Source of the DNA: Thermoleophilia bacterium
GTDB lineage: Bacteria > Actinomycetota > Thermoleophilia > BMS3ABIN01
Direction of reading: 5' to 3'
DNA length: 39,131 nt
Assembly: GCA_014874265.1 (NCBI GenBank)
Contig: JACWAM010000068.1
Span: 1-39,131, forward strand
The notes below the pieces were generated by a model. It was not told the origin of the DNA, ran no database searches, and saw nothing but the letters and a program-made list of their open reading frames with translations. A program made the position numbers and the translations under genes. Shown here piece after piece: positions 25,535 through 33,218 of this stretch. Positions within the stretch are counted from its first letter, which is position 1. Each line of letters opens with the position of its first letter.

Positions 25535-26998
25535 TCAAGTCAGTTTCAGCCGGCGGGCCAGGTGCCATTCCCACGGAAGCGAATAAAATCCCGCCGCCAC
25601 CCGGGCGCGGCAAACACCGGTAAACAGCCAGTACAGCGGCTCAATGACCTTGCTGGCCGATCGCTTCTCCCGCGCCAGCTGGTTGGGATAGGCCCAGGGG
25701 ATGTAAAAATCAGCGATCTGCTTCACCTTGAACTTCTGCTTGCGGCTAATCCAGGGAGTCTCCACCGAACGGGCGTCGTACACCGACCAGCCGGCGAGAG
25801 AGTCCGGCATTTTAAAACCGCTGGCTTCGCCCAGCCGGGTCAGCGCCGTACCCGGATAAGGGGTGAAAAACAGCGTCGTGGTGCGGGTATCGGCATAGAT
25901 CTCCTTGAGTTGCTTCATAAAATCGAGAGTGGTCTGCATCTGCTCCCAGGTCTCGGTCGGAAATCCGAGGATAAAGACGTAAGAAGGCTGGATCTCGTGC
26001 CGGCGGCAGCGGCGGGTGGCCTCCAGCACATCGCTGGCCTCGTTTCCCTTGTTGATCAACTTCAGAACCGTATCATCACCTGATTCAGCGCCCATCATGA
26101 ACTTGGTGCAACCGCTGTCCCGGATCAGTTTCAGGTCATCATCACTAAAAGAAAGCACCTGGGACGGCCGGATGGTCGCGAACCACTCAAACCGGCGCGG
26201 CGCCTCCAGAAAGCCGCGGCAGATTTCCCGCACCCGGCGCTTGGAGGCAAAAAAGTTGTTGTCGTCGAAATAAATTCTCTCGAGGTCGTACCGCTCCACC
26301 AGGCCGTTTACTTCGGAAACCACCCGTTCCGCCGCCAGCCCTTTCCATTTGCGCCCGTAGGCTTCGGGATTGGAACAGAACCCGCATGCGTGCGGGCAGC
26401 CGAAGCTGGAAACGTAACTCAAGCCGCGGCGCCGGTCGCCATGGAAGCGGCGGTTGAACTCCATGTAGCGCTCGACATCCACCAGCCCGTACGGCATCGC
26501 CGGAAACTCGTTGATGTCGGCAACCCGGCGGTCGGGATTGTGGACTACCGCTCCATCCCTGATATAGGAGACGCCGGCGATATCCGCCAGCTCCCGCTTG
26601 CCCTCCAGATAGTCCGCCAGCTCCATCATTGTCTGCTCGCCCTGACCGCGGACAACGATGTCGATGCCGGGATCCCGTATGGTTTGCTCTGCAAGCAGGG
26701 ATGGATGGTAACCGCCCCAGACCACCGGCTTGTCCGGAAATCTTTCCTTTGCCGCTCTTGACACGTCCAGCCCATCGGCGATTTGATATCCAGTCATGGA
26801 GCTGACACCGAAGAGGTCGGCTCCATCCATCGCCGCGACCGCCTTGTCCCGGTAGTCAGGCTCGACGCGGGCGTCGATGACCTTCACCTCCACCCCGCGC
26901 TCCTGAAGCGGCGCCGCCAGCGCCAGCAAGCTTAGCGGCGGGCTGGCCTTGTGTTTGTTGTCCTTGTTTGTCAGTGGAAAGAATAAGACAAATTTCAT
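25535..26998 (-). CDS. B12-binding domain radical SAM protein (paralogue B)
   Basis: 487 aa. The cobalamin-domain hallmarks are GVSSMTGYQI (about 64-73) and VWGGYHPSLLAEQ, where the usual Pro before Glu is Ala. SSFGCPHACGFCSN (C201, C205, C208) binds the radical SAM cluster; MMGAESGDDTVLKL and FFTPYPGTALTRL complete the barrel. The C-terminal tail has FYIPWAYPNQ and SLPWEWHLARR. The start ATG overlaps the TGA of the upstream methyltransferase gene as ATGA, so the pair is translationally coupled. The substrate cannot be read. The 211-nt spacer after it carries the palindromic element and a possible promoter for paralogue A. Confidence 0.9.
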   Translation of the reverse strand: MKFVLFFPLTNKDNKHKASPPLSLLALAAPLQERGVEVKVIDARVEPDYRDKAVAAMDGADLFGVSSMTGYQIADGLDVSRAAKERFPDKPVVWGGYHPSLLAEQTIRDPGIDIVVRGQGEQTMMELADYLEGKRELADIAGVSYIRDGAVVHNPDRRVADINEFPAMPYGLVDVERYMEFNRRFHGDRRRGLSYVSSFGCPHACGFCSNPEAYGRKWKGLAAERVVSEVNGLVERYDLERIYFDDNNFFASKRRVREICRGFLEAPRRFEWFATIRPSQVLSFSDDDLKLIRDSGCTKFMMGAESGDDTVLKLINKGNEASDVLEATRRCRRHEIQPSYVFILGFPTETWEQMQTTLDFMKQLKEIYADTRTTTLFFTPYPGTALTRLGEASGFKMPDSLAGWSVYDARSVETPWISRKQKFKVKQIADFYIPWAYPNQLAREKRSASKVIEPLYWLFTGVCRARVAAGFYSLPWEWHLARRLKLT

Positions 26999-27897
26999 GG
27001 CTGCTTTCCCTTGTCTTTCCGCGCATAGACCTCAATCATTATACCTTGACCGGCTCGGGGCAGCAGTCGCGCCGCCGGTTTCACAACCAGCTTGCGAACA
27101 GCCCGGTCCAGGACCGACGAGGGGAAAGTCCGGCCCCGCCGGATTTCAATGCTCCGTTCCGTCACGTAAGCGGCGCCGTAATGAAGCAGATCGCCAACAT
27201 GAAAACCGTTGTTCTTAAGCAGCACCGCCAGGCTGCCGGGCCCGAAATGCCAGACATGGCGCGGCGCCTCCACGTTGAACCAGGCGCCGCCAAAGAAGCG
27301 CGCTTCCCAGGACTCAATGTTATGGGTCTGCACCACCAGCAGGCCGCCGGGAGCCAGGCTTTCCCAAGCGCGCCGCAGGCATGCATTCGGATCGTCAACG
27401 TCTTCGATGACGCCAAACAGCGTGACGCAAGCATACGGTCCGCCCCAATCCACCTCATGCTCGGCGCCCGCGACTACGTCCAGACCGAGGCGGTCGCGCG
27501 CGTAAGCAGCCACATCCTCTTTGAGTTCGATGCCGCGCACCTCCCAGCCACACTGCTGCATCCCCAGCATGAAATAACCGTCACCGCAACCAACGTCCAG
27601 CAGTCGTCCGGGCCGGCGGCGGTGGTTGATCTGGGCGATCTGCGGCGCAAAACGCGCGATGCGCTCCTCGGGCCGGGCCTGCCTCCGCCCCAGAGCCCAA
27701 TCGTAAAGAGGATATTCATCAGCGAAGGCGAGGCGCCGCTCGTCAAACGGCGGCCGCGGGGACATCCTCAAAGCGCCGCAATCAGGGCAGCGAACGATCT
27801 GAAACTGACCGGAAGAACCGAGCAGACTGTCCCCCACCGTCCATGCGGGCAGCTGACCCGCCGATCCGCAGACGGCGCAGTCGACCGGGGAGCTCAA
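26995..27897 (-). CDS. zinc-ribbon class I SAM-dependent methyltransferase
   Basis: About 300 aa, homologous to the genes at 21826 and 35081. CAVCGSAG and CPDCGALRMSPRP (C7, C10, C37, C40) form the N-terminal zinc ribbon; LLDVGCGDGYF is SAM motif I and VTLFGVIEDV the motif II region. EAPRHVWHFGPGSL is shared with the paralogues. It sits between two B12-radical SAM genes and overlaps both by 4 nt. The start is uncertain: GTG at 27927 or 27912 would extend the chain by up to 10 residues, but TTG at 27897 overlaps the upstream TGA as TTGA, matches the operon's style and puts the first Cys at the same distance as in the paralogue. A long antisense ORF (26968..27978) is a shadow. Confidence 0.87.
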   Translation of the reverse strand: MSSPVDCAVCGSAGQLPAWTVGDSLLGSSGQFQIVRCPDCGALRMSPRPPFDERRLAFADEYPLYDWALGRRQARPEERIARFAPQIAQINHRRRPGRLLDVGCGDGYFMLGMQQCGWEVRGIELKEDVAAYARDRLGLDVVAGAEHEVDWGGPYACVTLFGVIEDVDDPNACLRRAWESLAPGGLLVVQTHNIESWEARFFGGAWFNVEAPRHVWHFGPGSLAVLLKNNGFHVGDLLHYGAAYVTERSIEIRRGRTFPSSVLDRAVRKLVVKPAARLLPRAGQGIMIEVYARKDKGKQP

Positions 27898-29348
27898 TGC
27901 CCCGCCCGCCACTTTTTCAGACGCCACTCCAGCGGAGCCCGGAAGTCACGCTTGCGCACCCGCCAGGCAGCCAGCTGATGCATCCCTTTATAGGCGAGCG
28001 CCTTGGGGCCGCCGGCGTTCATTTTTTCCATCAGCTCCGGACCAGGCGAAGCGAATGGCATGTAAAAATCAATAATCATGTCAACTTTTTCCTTGTAAAC
28101 CGGATCCACCCAGGGCGTATGCAGCTCGGTAAGGTCAAAGTCCTCCCAGGCCTCGGTGTAGGGAGGTGGCGCAAAACCCAGCCGCACCGCTTCGTCAAAC
28201 ATCGGCGCCCCCGGGTAGGGAGCAAAGAAAAAGCCATGCACCTCAAAATTCTCGTTAATGGCCTTGATCCCCTCGATCATCTTCATCGTCGCGTCGATGT
28301 CCTTCTGCGGCTCGCCGGGAAAGCCAAACATCGTCGTAAACCGCGCCGTGATCCCCAGCCGGTTGCAAATGCGCGCCACGTGGAACGTATCCTCCACGGT
28401 CGTCTGCTTGCCGATATACTCCAGCGCTTCCTGCGATCCTGATTCGGCGCCCAGAAGCAGCCGCCGGCAACCGGCGTCGCGAACCAGCTGCTGCAAGTCC
28501 CCGGGAAATTCGATGAACTGCTTGGTGCGTACGTCCGCGGCCCATTTCAGGTTCAGCTTCCGCTCGATCAGCCCCTCGCAGATGGCGCGGACCCGCTTCT
28601 TGCTGACAAAGAAGTTCGTGTCGGCAAAATCGATGGCGTTGACGCCGTACTTCTTGACCAGATTCTCAAGGTCGTCCACCACACGCTCGGCGGAGAACGG
28701 CTTCCAGCCGCGGCCATACATGGAAGTCTCGGCGCAAAAACCGCAGCCAAACGGGCACCCCTGCGAAGAAAAGTACTTCATCGTGCGGGTGCCGACATCA
28801 TTGACCATGTACTTTTCTGTATCAATGATATCGTATGGAGTCGGCGGAAACTGGTCCAGATCCACCAGCGCGGGATAGGCGCCGATTACCGGTTTGCCAT
28901 CCTGCTTGTAGCAAAGCCCGGGAATTCCCTCCAGCGAGCCGTCTTCAGTCCCGGCCAGCCGCCGGGCCAGCTCGGTGGCGGCGATCTGTCCCTGGCCGCG
29001 GATAATGATATCTACATACGGCTCCGCCAGCGTCTGCTCCGGTAGCATGCTGGCATGATAGCCGCCCCAGATAACGGGAATATCCGGGTAAGACTGCTTG
29101 ACCGCGCGCGAGATGGCGACGGCGTCGCGGATCTGCAGGCCGGTCATCACCGAGAGGCCGACGTAGAGCGCCCCCCGGGCAGCTTCAAGAATGTCAGGAA
29201 TATGGGGATGGATGACCCGGCCGTCGACGATTTTAATGTCAAAACCGGCTTCCATCAATGGCGCAGCCACCGCCATCAGCGGCAGCGGCGCCCAGACATT
29301 GCTCTCGCGCATAAGGCGCGGAAAAACCAGAGTTACTTTTTCACTCAC
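27894..29348 (-). CDS. B12-binding domain radical SAM protein (paralogue C)
   Basis: 484 aa. The cobalamin domain has VGLSVMTGLQI and IWGGYHASMLPEQ; FSSQGCPFGCGFCAE (C198, C202, C205) is the radical SAM cluster; LLLGAESGSQEALEY and FFAPYPGAPMFDE follow. The tail has FYMPFASPGPELM and RAPLEWRLKKW, so the shared P-x-E-W element is kept. The start is GTG at 29348 with GGGGGT just ahead. An extended -10 promoter with a perfect TATAAT lies 38 nt upstream, so this gene probably heads its own transcript with the methyltransferase and paralogue B. The reaction is unknown; methylation of an unreactive sugar or lipid carbon is the main hypothesis. Confidence 0.9.
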   Translation of the reverse strand: MSEKVTLVFPRLMRESNVWAPLPLMAVAAPLMEAGFDIKIVDGRVIHPHIPDILEAARGALYVGLSVMTGLQIRDAVAISRAVKQSYPDIPVIWGGYHASMLPEQTLAEPYVDIIIRGQGQIAATELARRLAGTEDGSLEGIPGLCYKQDGKPVIGAYPALVDLDQFPPTPYDIIDTEKYMVNDVGTRTMKYFSSQGCPFGCGFCAETSMYGRGWKPFSAERVVDDLENLVKKYGVNAIDFADTNFFVSKKRVRAICEGLIERKLNLKWAADVRTKQFIEFPGDLQQLVRDAGCRRLLLGAESGSQEALEYIGKQTTVEDTFHVARICNRLGITARFTTMFGFPGEPQKDIDATMKMIEGIKAINENFEVHGFFFAPYPGAPMFDEAVRLGFAPPPYTEAWEDFDLTELHTPWVDPVYKEKVDMIIDFYMPFASPGPELMEKMNAGGPKALAYKGMHQLAAWRVRKRDFRAPLEWRLKKWRAGH

Positions 29349-29385
29349 GGGACCCCCGGGAAGCGTGAAACATGGAACAATCCAA

Positions 29386-29394
29386 ATTATAGCA
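29386..29394 (-). promoter_or_regulatory. extended -10 promoter of B12-radical SAM gene C
   Basis: The minus strand reads TTGCTATAATTTGG: a perfect TATAAT preceded by TGC, the extended -10 form. No clear -35 is seen at 16-18 nt. Transcription would start near 29379, giving a leader of about 31 nt before the GTG at 29348. Confidence 0.55.
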
Positions 29395-29572
29395 AGTTCA
29401 GCCGCGCCCTAGCTGCCGACCTGGCTTCTTTATTGCTTGATAGCCGACGAGATTGCGGGAAGAAAGATCTCCTTAATCCAATAATAAAAAAGGCTTGCGT
29501 TTGCGTGATCAATTTAAGCGGTCAAGCCTGCCTCAAAGCCTGCCGAAAAACCGGATCGAGCCCTGATATTGG

Positions 29573-29601
29573 TTGATTAAGTTCGAGTAAATCAATAAAC
29601 T
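29573..29601 (+). promoter_or_regulatory. candidate promoter with internal palindrome for the plus-strand GT-C gene
   Basis: TTGATT (-35-like) and TAAACT (-10-like) are 17 nt apart. A start near 29608 would leave only a ~13-nt leader before the ATG at 29621, which has no Shine-Dalgarno. TTGATT and AATCAA form a 6-bp inverted pair covering the spacer, so a repressor could bind here. Weak match. Confidence 0.35.
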
Positions 29602-29620
29602 TTGTTTAGTCGGCTTTAAT

Positions 29621-31312
29621 ATGGGATCTTCTCAAACCTTGGCTAAAAAAGACAATTCCTCTGTTCGCGGAAGCTTGCCCGGGTTCCTTCTGAGTCCGGG
29701 AGCAGTCCTGTTCATAATCATCGCATTTGCTGCCGCGATCCGCATCTGGGCGGCGCATATTCATCCCTTGATCATGAATGACGAGACGGTTTACGCCCGG
29801 ATGGCCCAAAATCTGCGAGCGGGTCACCTTCCCTGGGACATAACCGGCAATGCCGATACTGTTTGGACTCCCCTGCTGCCAATCACCATGGCAGGGCTGC
29901 GGCCGTTGGTAAACAACATGGTTACGGCCGGCTATATTACCGATATCTTTTTTGGCAGCCTGCTGCTGATTCCCACATATTTGCTCGGCGTCGAACTCGT
30001 GAACAGGCGTGTCGGCCTTCTGGCCGCGGCGCTAATGGGTATCTCCCCGCTCTTTGTTAATTTCTCTTCCATGATTTACAGCGAAAGCGAATATATTTGT
30101 TTCTTCCTGTTTGGACTCCTTTTTGGCTGGCGGCTGTTGACCCGGAAGACGCTTTCGACCGGCATCCTTACCGGCGTTGCTCTCGGTATTGCCTATATCT
30201 CAATTGCGACAGCCGTCATTTATCTGGTCATTTTACTCGTGCTGGGCCTGCTGGTAGCGCATTTTAGCCATTCCTGGAAACAGCTATTAAAGCCGTTATT
30301 GCTGATGGTTGCTGTTTTTCTAGTTATTGGCGCGCCCTATGTTTTCTTCCTGCACACCCAGCTTCATCAATGGACTTTCACCGGCAAGGATGCTTCTGGC
30401 AAATCAGCGGCTCTCGACCGCGGCTGGGATTCCACCGCCGGCTGGAACGACGGCGCCATGGCTCTGACGGCAAATGGCACGGAAACTCAACTTGATCAAG
30501 TAAATCAAAGCTCCAACAATGAAAGTACGCTGGGCGCTTTTTTTCATCATCCTTTGCAGCGGATTAAGACTTTTTACACAGACCTGGGCCAGGCAGAGAG
30601 AAAGATTCCCGATGTACTGTTCATAGGTTTATTGCCGCTTTTCGGCCTGGGCCTGTTCGCTAACTCATGGGATATCTCACGCGCCAAACGGATCGGATAT
30701 ACATTCCTGATGATCACACCCGCAATTCCCATGCTAGCCGTCTGGTTTGACGGCAACACCCGCTTTTTTATGCCCTTCCTGCCGCTGATAATGATCTGGG
30801 TTGCCAACGGCTGGCGGCAACTGGAGGTATGGGGACAAAAAACAGTAACTCAGTTAACAAAGAACAGCGGCCACAGCCGGCTTTACATAAATCTGATACC
30901 CTGGGTTGTTGGGGTGCTTGTTATTCTTCCCATTTTGCCTGTGGACCGCGGTACCGTCCAGGCGGAATCTTATCCGGTAGGAATGGAAGAAGCGGGAAAA
31001 GCAATCCATGGCAAACTTGACCAGAAGAAGCTTATGTGTCTTGAGACTATTCCTGCCTATTACGCGGGAGACGACTGGGTGGAATTTCCGGACGGCACCT
31101 ACAAGCAAATAACGGCATATGCCAGGGCCCACGGGGTGAATTACATGGTCATTGACGCGGGTGAGATGAAAGAATGGCGGCCGCAGCTGGAAATCCTGCT
31201 GCAGGCACAATCAAAACATCCAGAATGGTCGCTTGTTACAATTAAAGACAAGCGCGGCGGAGATGATGAAACCTATGTTTTTCAGCTGCACAGGAATTTG
31301 AGCCAGGTTTGA
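29621..31312 (+). CDS. GT-C (GT39-like) membrane glycosyltransferase, opposite strand
   Basis: 563-aa polytopic protein. After the first membrane segment comes HPLIMNDETVYARMAQNLRA, the Asp-Glu loop of GT-C enzymes such as ArnT/PMT, then DTVWTPLLPITMAG. About ten further hydrophobic segments follow, and the last ~110 residues form a soluble, probably external domain (CLETIPAYYAGDDWVEFPD). It should use a polyprenyl-phosphate sugar. It is the only plus-strand gene between 4.1 kb and the right end. It converges on B12-radical SAM gene D with only 3 nt between the stops, and probably has its own promoter. Start ATG at 29621 lacks a ribosome site; a later internal start is possible but would shorten the hydrophilic head. 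Confidence 0.87.
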   Translation: MGSSQTLAKKDNSSVRGSLPGFLLSPGAVLFIIIAFAAAIRIWAAHIHPLIMNDETVYARMAQNLRAGHLPWDITGNADTVWTPLLPITMAGLRPLVNNMVTAGYITDIFFGSLLLIPTYLLGVELVNRRVGLLAAALMGISPLFVNFSSMIYSESEYICFFLFGLLFGWRLLTRKTLSTGILTGVALGIAYISIATAVIYLVILLVLGLLVAHFSHSWKQLLKPLLLMVAVFLVIGAPYVFFLHTQLHQWTFTGKDASGKSAALDRGWDSTAGWNDGAMALTANGTETQLDQVNQSSNNESTLGAFFHHPLQRIKTFYTDLGQAERKIPDVLFIGLLPLFGLGLFANSWDISRAKRIGYTFLMITPAIPMLAVWFDGNTRFFMPFLPLIMIWVANGWRQLEVWGQKTVTQLTKNSGHSRLYINLIPWVVGVLVILPILPVDRGTVQAESYPVGMEEAGKAIHGKLDQKKLMCLETIPAYYAGDDWVEFPDGTYKQITAYARAHGVNYMVIDAGEMKEWRPQLEILLQAQSKHPEWSLVTIKDKRGGDDETYVFQLHRNLSQV

Positions 31313-31315
31313 TTT

Positions 31316-32800
31316 CTAGTCATCTTTTATTCGTTTCAGGCTCTCGACAACCCACCATTCAGCCGGCATCTGCCAGTATTTTTTTTGGCACCGATATGAA
31401 CTAACTTTTTCCATCATGTCAACATATCGTCTGCGGAGCCGCCTGCCTTTCGAATGTGCGAGCACTGAAGCTGACGGATATCCGAAGGTAAGGTAAAAAT
31501 CTCTCTGCTTCATCCGGTTGGCAAATTTCTGGCTCACCCAGGGAAGGTTGCATTCGAAACTGTTGAATTGTGACCATTCTTCAAACGTGGCCGGCTGCTG
31601 AAAGCCCATATCACATGCCTTTTCATAAAGGGCGTGGCCGGGCATGGGGGCGAAGAAGAACATCGCCGATCTGTACTCCCCGGTTATCTCGGATATCTGC
31701 TGGATCATATCCCAGGTTTCTTCAACTTCCTCAGCAGTTTCACCGGGAAAGCCGACAATGAAGAAAAATGAAACATGAAAACCATGCCTCCTGGCAATCC
31801 GGGCGGCTTCAATCGTCTCCTCCCGCGATATATCTTTCTGCATCACATTCAGCATATTATCAGAGCCGCTTTCAGCACCAACCGAAAGATCTGACAATCC
31901 GCTTGATTTAAATGTCTGGATGGATTCCTCGGAGAATTTGACTATTTGATTCGAACGGGCATAAGCCGTCCATTTAAGATCCAGGCCCCGGTCCGTACTC
32001 AACTGGGCTATTTCTCGAGATCTGTGTTCTTTGACAAAAAAATTTGCGTCCACGTAGGCAACCCCATCGAGATGAAAATGACTCTTGAGAAACTCGACGT
32101 CTGACATCACTCGGTCAGGACTGTAGGAGAGCCAACGCCTGCCGTAAACCAGGGGCTCGGCGCAAAACTGGCATCGATAGGGACATCCTTGACTTGAAAC
32201 GTAATTAATCGCGCGCTTGCCTGCGTTTGGCAAACCGGAAATATAGCGCTCCGGATGATCCAGTTTCTCATAGGGGAGGCGTGGAAAATTATTGATGTCT
32301 TCCATTTTACGGGATGGATTGGAAATGACTTCACCCTGCCGCTGGATGGTAGTGCCGGCAACATCCGCAAAATCTTCACCCTGGCTGAGCAGGCCAGCTA
32401 TTTCCAGGAGCGTCCTTTCACCCTGCCCCCTGACTACGGCGTCAACATACTTATTCTTGCATGTTTGTTCCGGCAGGATCGATGGATGATAACCGCCCCA
32501 TATTATCGGCAGTTCATGGCCCGCCAGACGTACAGCTTTTGCGGCCTCCAGACCATGAAATATTTGCGGCCCGCTCATGCTGCTGATGCCAAGCAAAAGC
32601 GCGTCGAAACAGTTATCCACGACATTTTTCACCGCATCGGCGTCGGCATCGCCATTAATCATGGTGACATCGTATCCTTCCGCCAGTAAGGGAGCCGCAA
32701 GCGCCATTATCGGCAAAGGCACCAGTGCTGAAGACCAAGGCAACCTTTGCTTGAAGTACGGCTTGGGATAAAACAGGACAACTTTGTTTTTTACGTCCAT
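31316..32800 (-). CDS. B12-binding domain radical SAM protein (paralogue D)
   Basis: 494 aa. The cobalamin domain carries LGISSMSGPQI and IWGGYHPSILPEQ; SSQGCPYRCQFCAE (C206, C210, C213) is the radical SAM cluster; LSVGAESGSDNMLNV and FFAPMPGHALYEK follow. The tail has FYLTFGYPSASVL and QMPAEWWVVESL. A sample of its sequence has visibly lower GC than paralogues A-C (29 of 60 against 38 of 60 in two samples I counted), which hints at separate acquisition. It has its own promoter (32971-32999) and a structured leader of about 160 nt. ATG at 32800 follows GGGGGGC. Substrate unknown. Confidence 0.9.
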   Translation of the reverse strand: MDVKNKVVLFYPKPYFKQRLPWSSALVPLPIMALAAPLLAEGYDVTMINGDADADAVKNVVDNCFDALLLGISSMSGPQIFHGLEAAKAVRLAGHELPIIWGGYHPSILPEQTCKNKYVDAVVRGQGERTLLEIAGLLSQGEDFADVAGTTIQRQGEVISNPSRKMEDINNFPRLPYEKLDHPERYISGLPNAGKRAINYVSSQGCPYRCQFCAEPLVYGRRWLSYSPDRVMSDVEFLKSHFHLDGVAYVDANFFVKEHRSREIAQLSTDRGLDLKWTAYARSNQIVKFSEESIQTFKSSGLSDLSVGAESGSDNMLNVMQKDISREETIEAARIARRHGFHVSFFFIVGFPGETAEEVEETWDMIQQISEITGEYRSAMFFFAPMPGHALYEKACDMGFQQPATFEEWSQFNSFECNLPWVSQKFANRMKQRDFYLTFGYPSASVLAHSKGRRLRRRYVDMMEKVSSYRCQKKYWQMPAEWWVVESLKRIKDD

Positions 32801-32970
32801 TTTGCCCCCCTGGCATTAACGATGCGTTTAAGAAATTTCTGATATCGTCCTGCCGCACCGGCAGCACCCCGGCTCACACGCTCTGGCAGGCGCGTGAAGC
32901 TGCGCCGTCCAGTATCAGTCGCGTGCAAAAAAAGGAAATTTAGGTTTGGCCTATTCTTGAAAGTCTGTTT

Positions 32971-32999
32971 ATATTAGTCATTTAGATAAAATTAGTCAA
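32971..32999 (-). promoter_or_regulatory. sigma70-type promoter for B12-radical SAM gene D
   Basis: The minus strand reads TTGACT, 17 nt, TAATAT: 5 of 6 to the -35 consensus, 4 of 6 to the -10, with ideal spacing in an AT-rich stretch. Transcription would start near 32964. This is the best promoter match in the window. Confidence 0.65.
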
Positions 33000-33010
33000 C
33001 TGGACTAATT
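32973..33010. promoter_or_regulatory. operator-like inverted and direct repeats over the promoter
   Basis: AATTAGTC (32990-32997) and GACTAATT (33003-33010) form a perfect 8-bp inverted repeat with a 5-nt centre over the -35 box. A third copy, ATTAGTCAT, lies over the -10 box. Three TTAGTC half-sites on one promoter suggest a binding site for a dimeric regulator, not encoded in view. Confidence 0.45.
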
Positions 33011-33157
33011 AGATCATATGAAGTATATACGTTGCATCACTTCTGAAACTGCCCAACCTGCGGTTTGCTTTTTTAGCAATCAGGGATTACAAAGCGATGA
33101 AGCCGCTCCGTAAGGAAATAAATTGGCCTTCTGGCGGCCGGTGAGATTGGGGTTTGG

Positions 33158-33202
33158 CGCCATCTTGCCCGGAAGCGCAGCAACCGCTCCCGGGCAATGG
33201 CG
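33158..33202 (-). terminator. strong stem-loop after the carbamoyltransferase gene
   Basis: CGCCA/TGGCG and TTGCCCGG/CCGGGCAA pair as a 13-bp stem with a 2-nt bulge and a 17-nt loop, starting 17 nt past the stop of the minus-strand gene. No T-run follows, so it is either a U-less terminator or an mRNA 3'-end stabiliser. Confidence 0.5.
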
Positions 33203-33218
33203 TGGGTGTGGTTCGGGT

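Larger units (their letters stand above)
32801..33218. other. gene-free regulatory gap between carbamoyltransferase and radical SAM D genes
   Basis: No coding sequence is supported. From right to left it holds a strong stem just after the carbamoyltransferase stop (33158-33202), an AT-rich segment with a good minus-strand promoter and TTAGTC repeats (32971-33010), and a GC-rich leader with two small hairpins: CTGCCG-CAC-CGGCAG (32850-32864) and CACGC/GCGTG (32877-32881 and 32892-32896). I looked for a cobalamin riboswitch B12-box and did not see one. Confidence 0.6.

Noticed and set aside
26968-27978. 336-aa plus-strand ORF
   Set aside because: Antisense to the zinc-ribbon methyltransferase, which has clear motifs; the plus-strand translation shows none and is an effect of high GC.
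32801-32964. Cobalamin riboswitch in the leader of B12-radical SAM gene D
   Set aside because: A B12-dependent enzyme with a structured leader made this attractive, but no B12-box or conserved core could be read; only two simple hairpins are seen.
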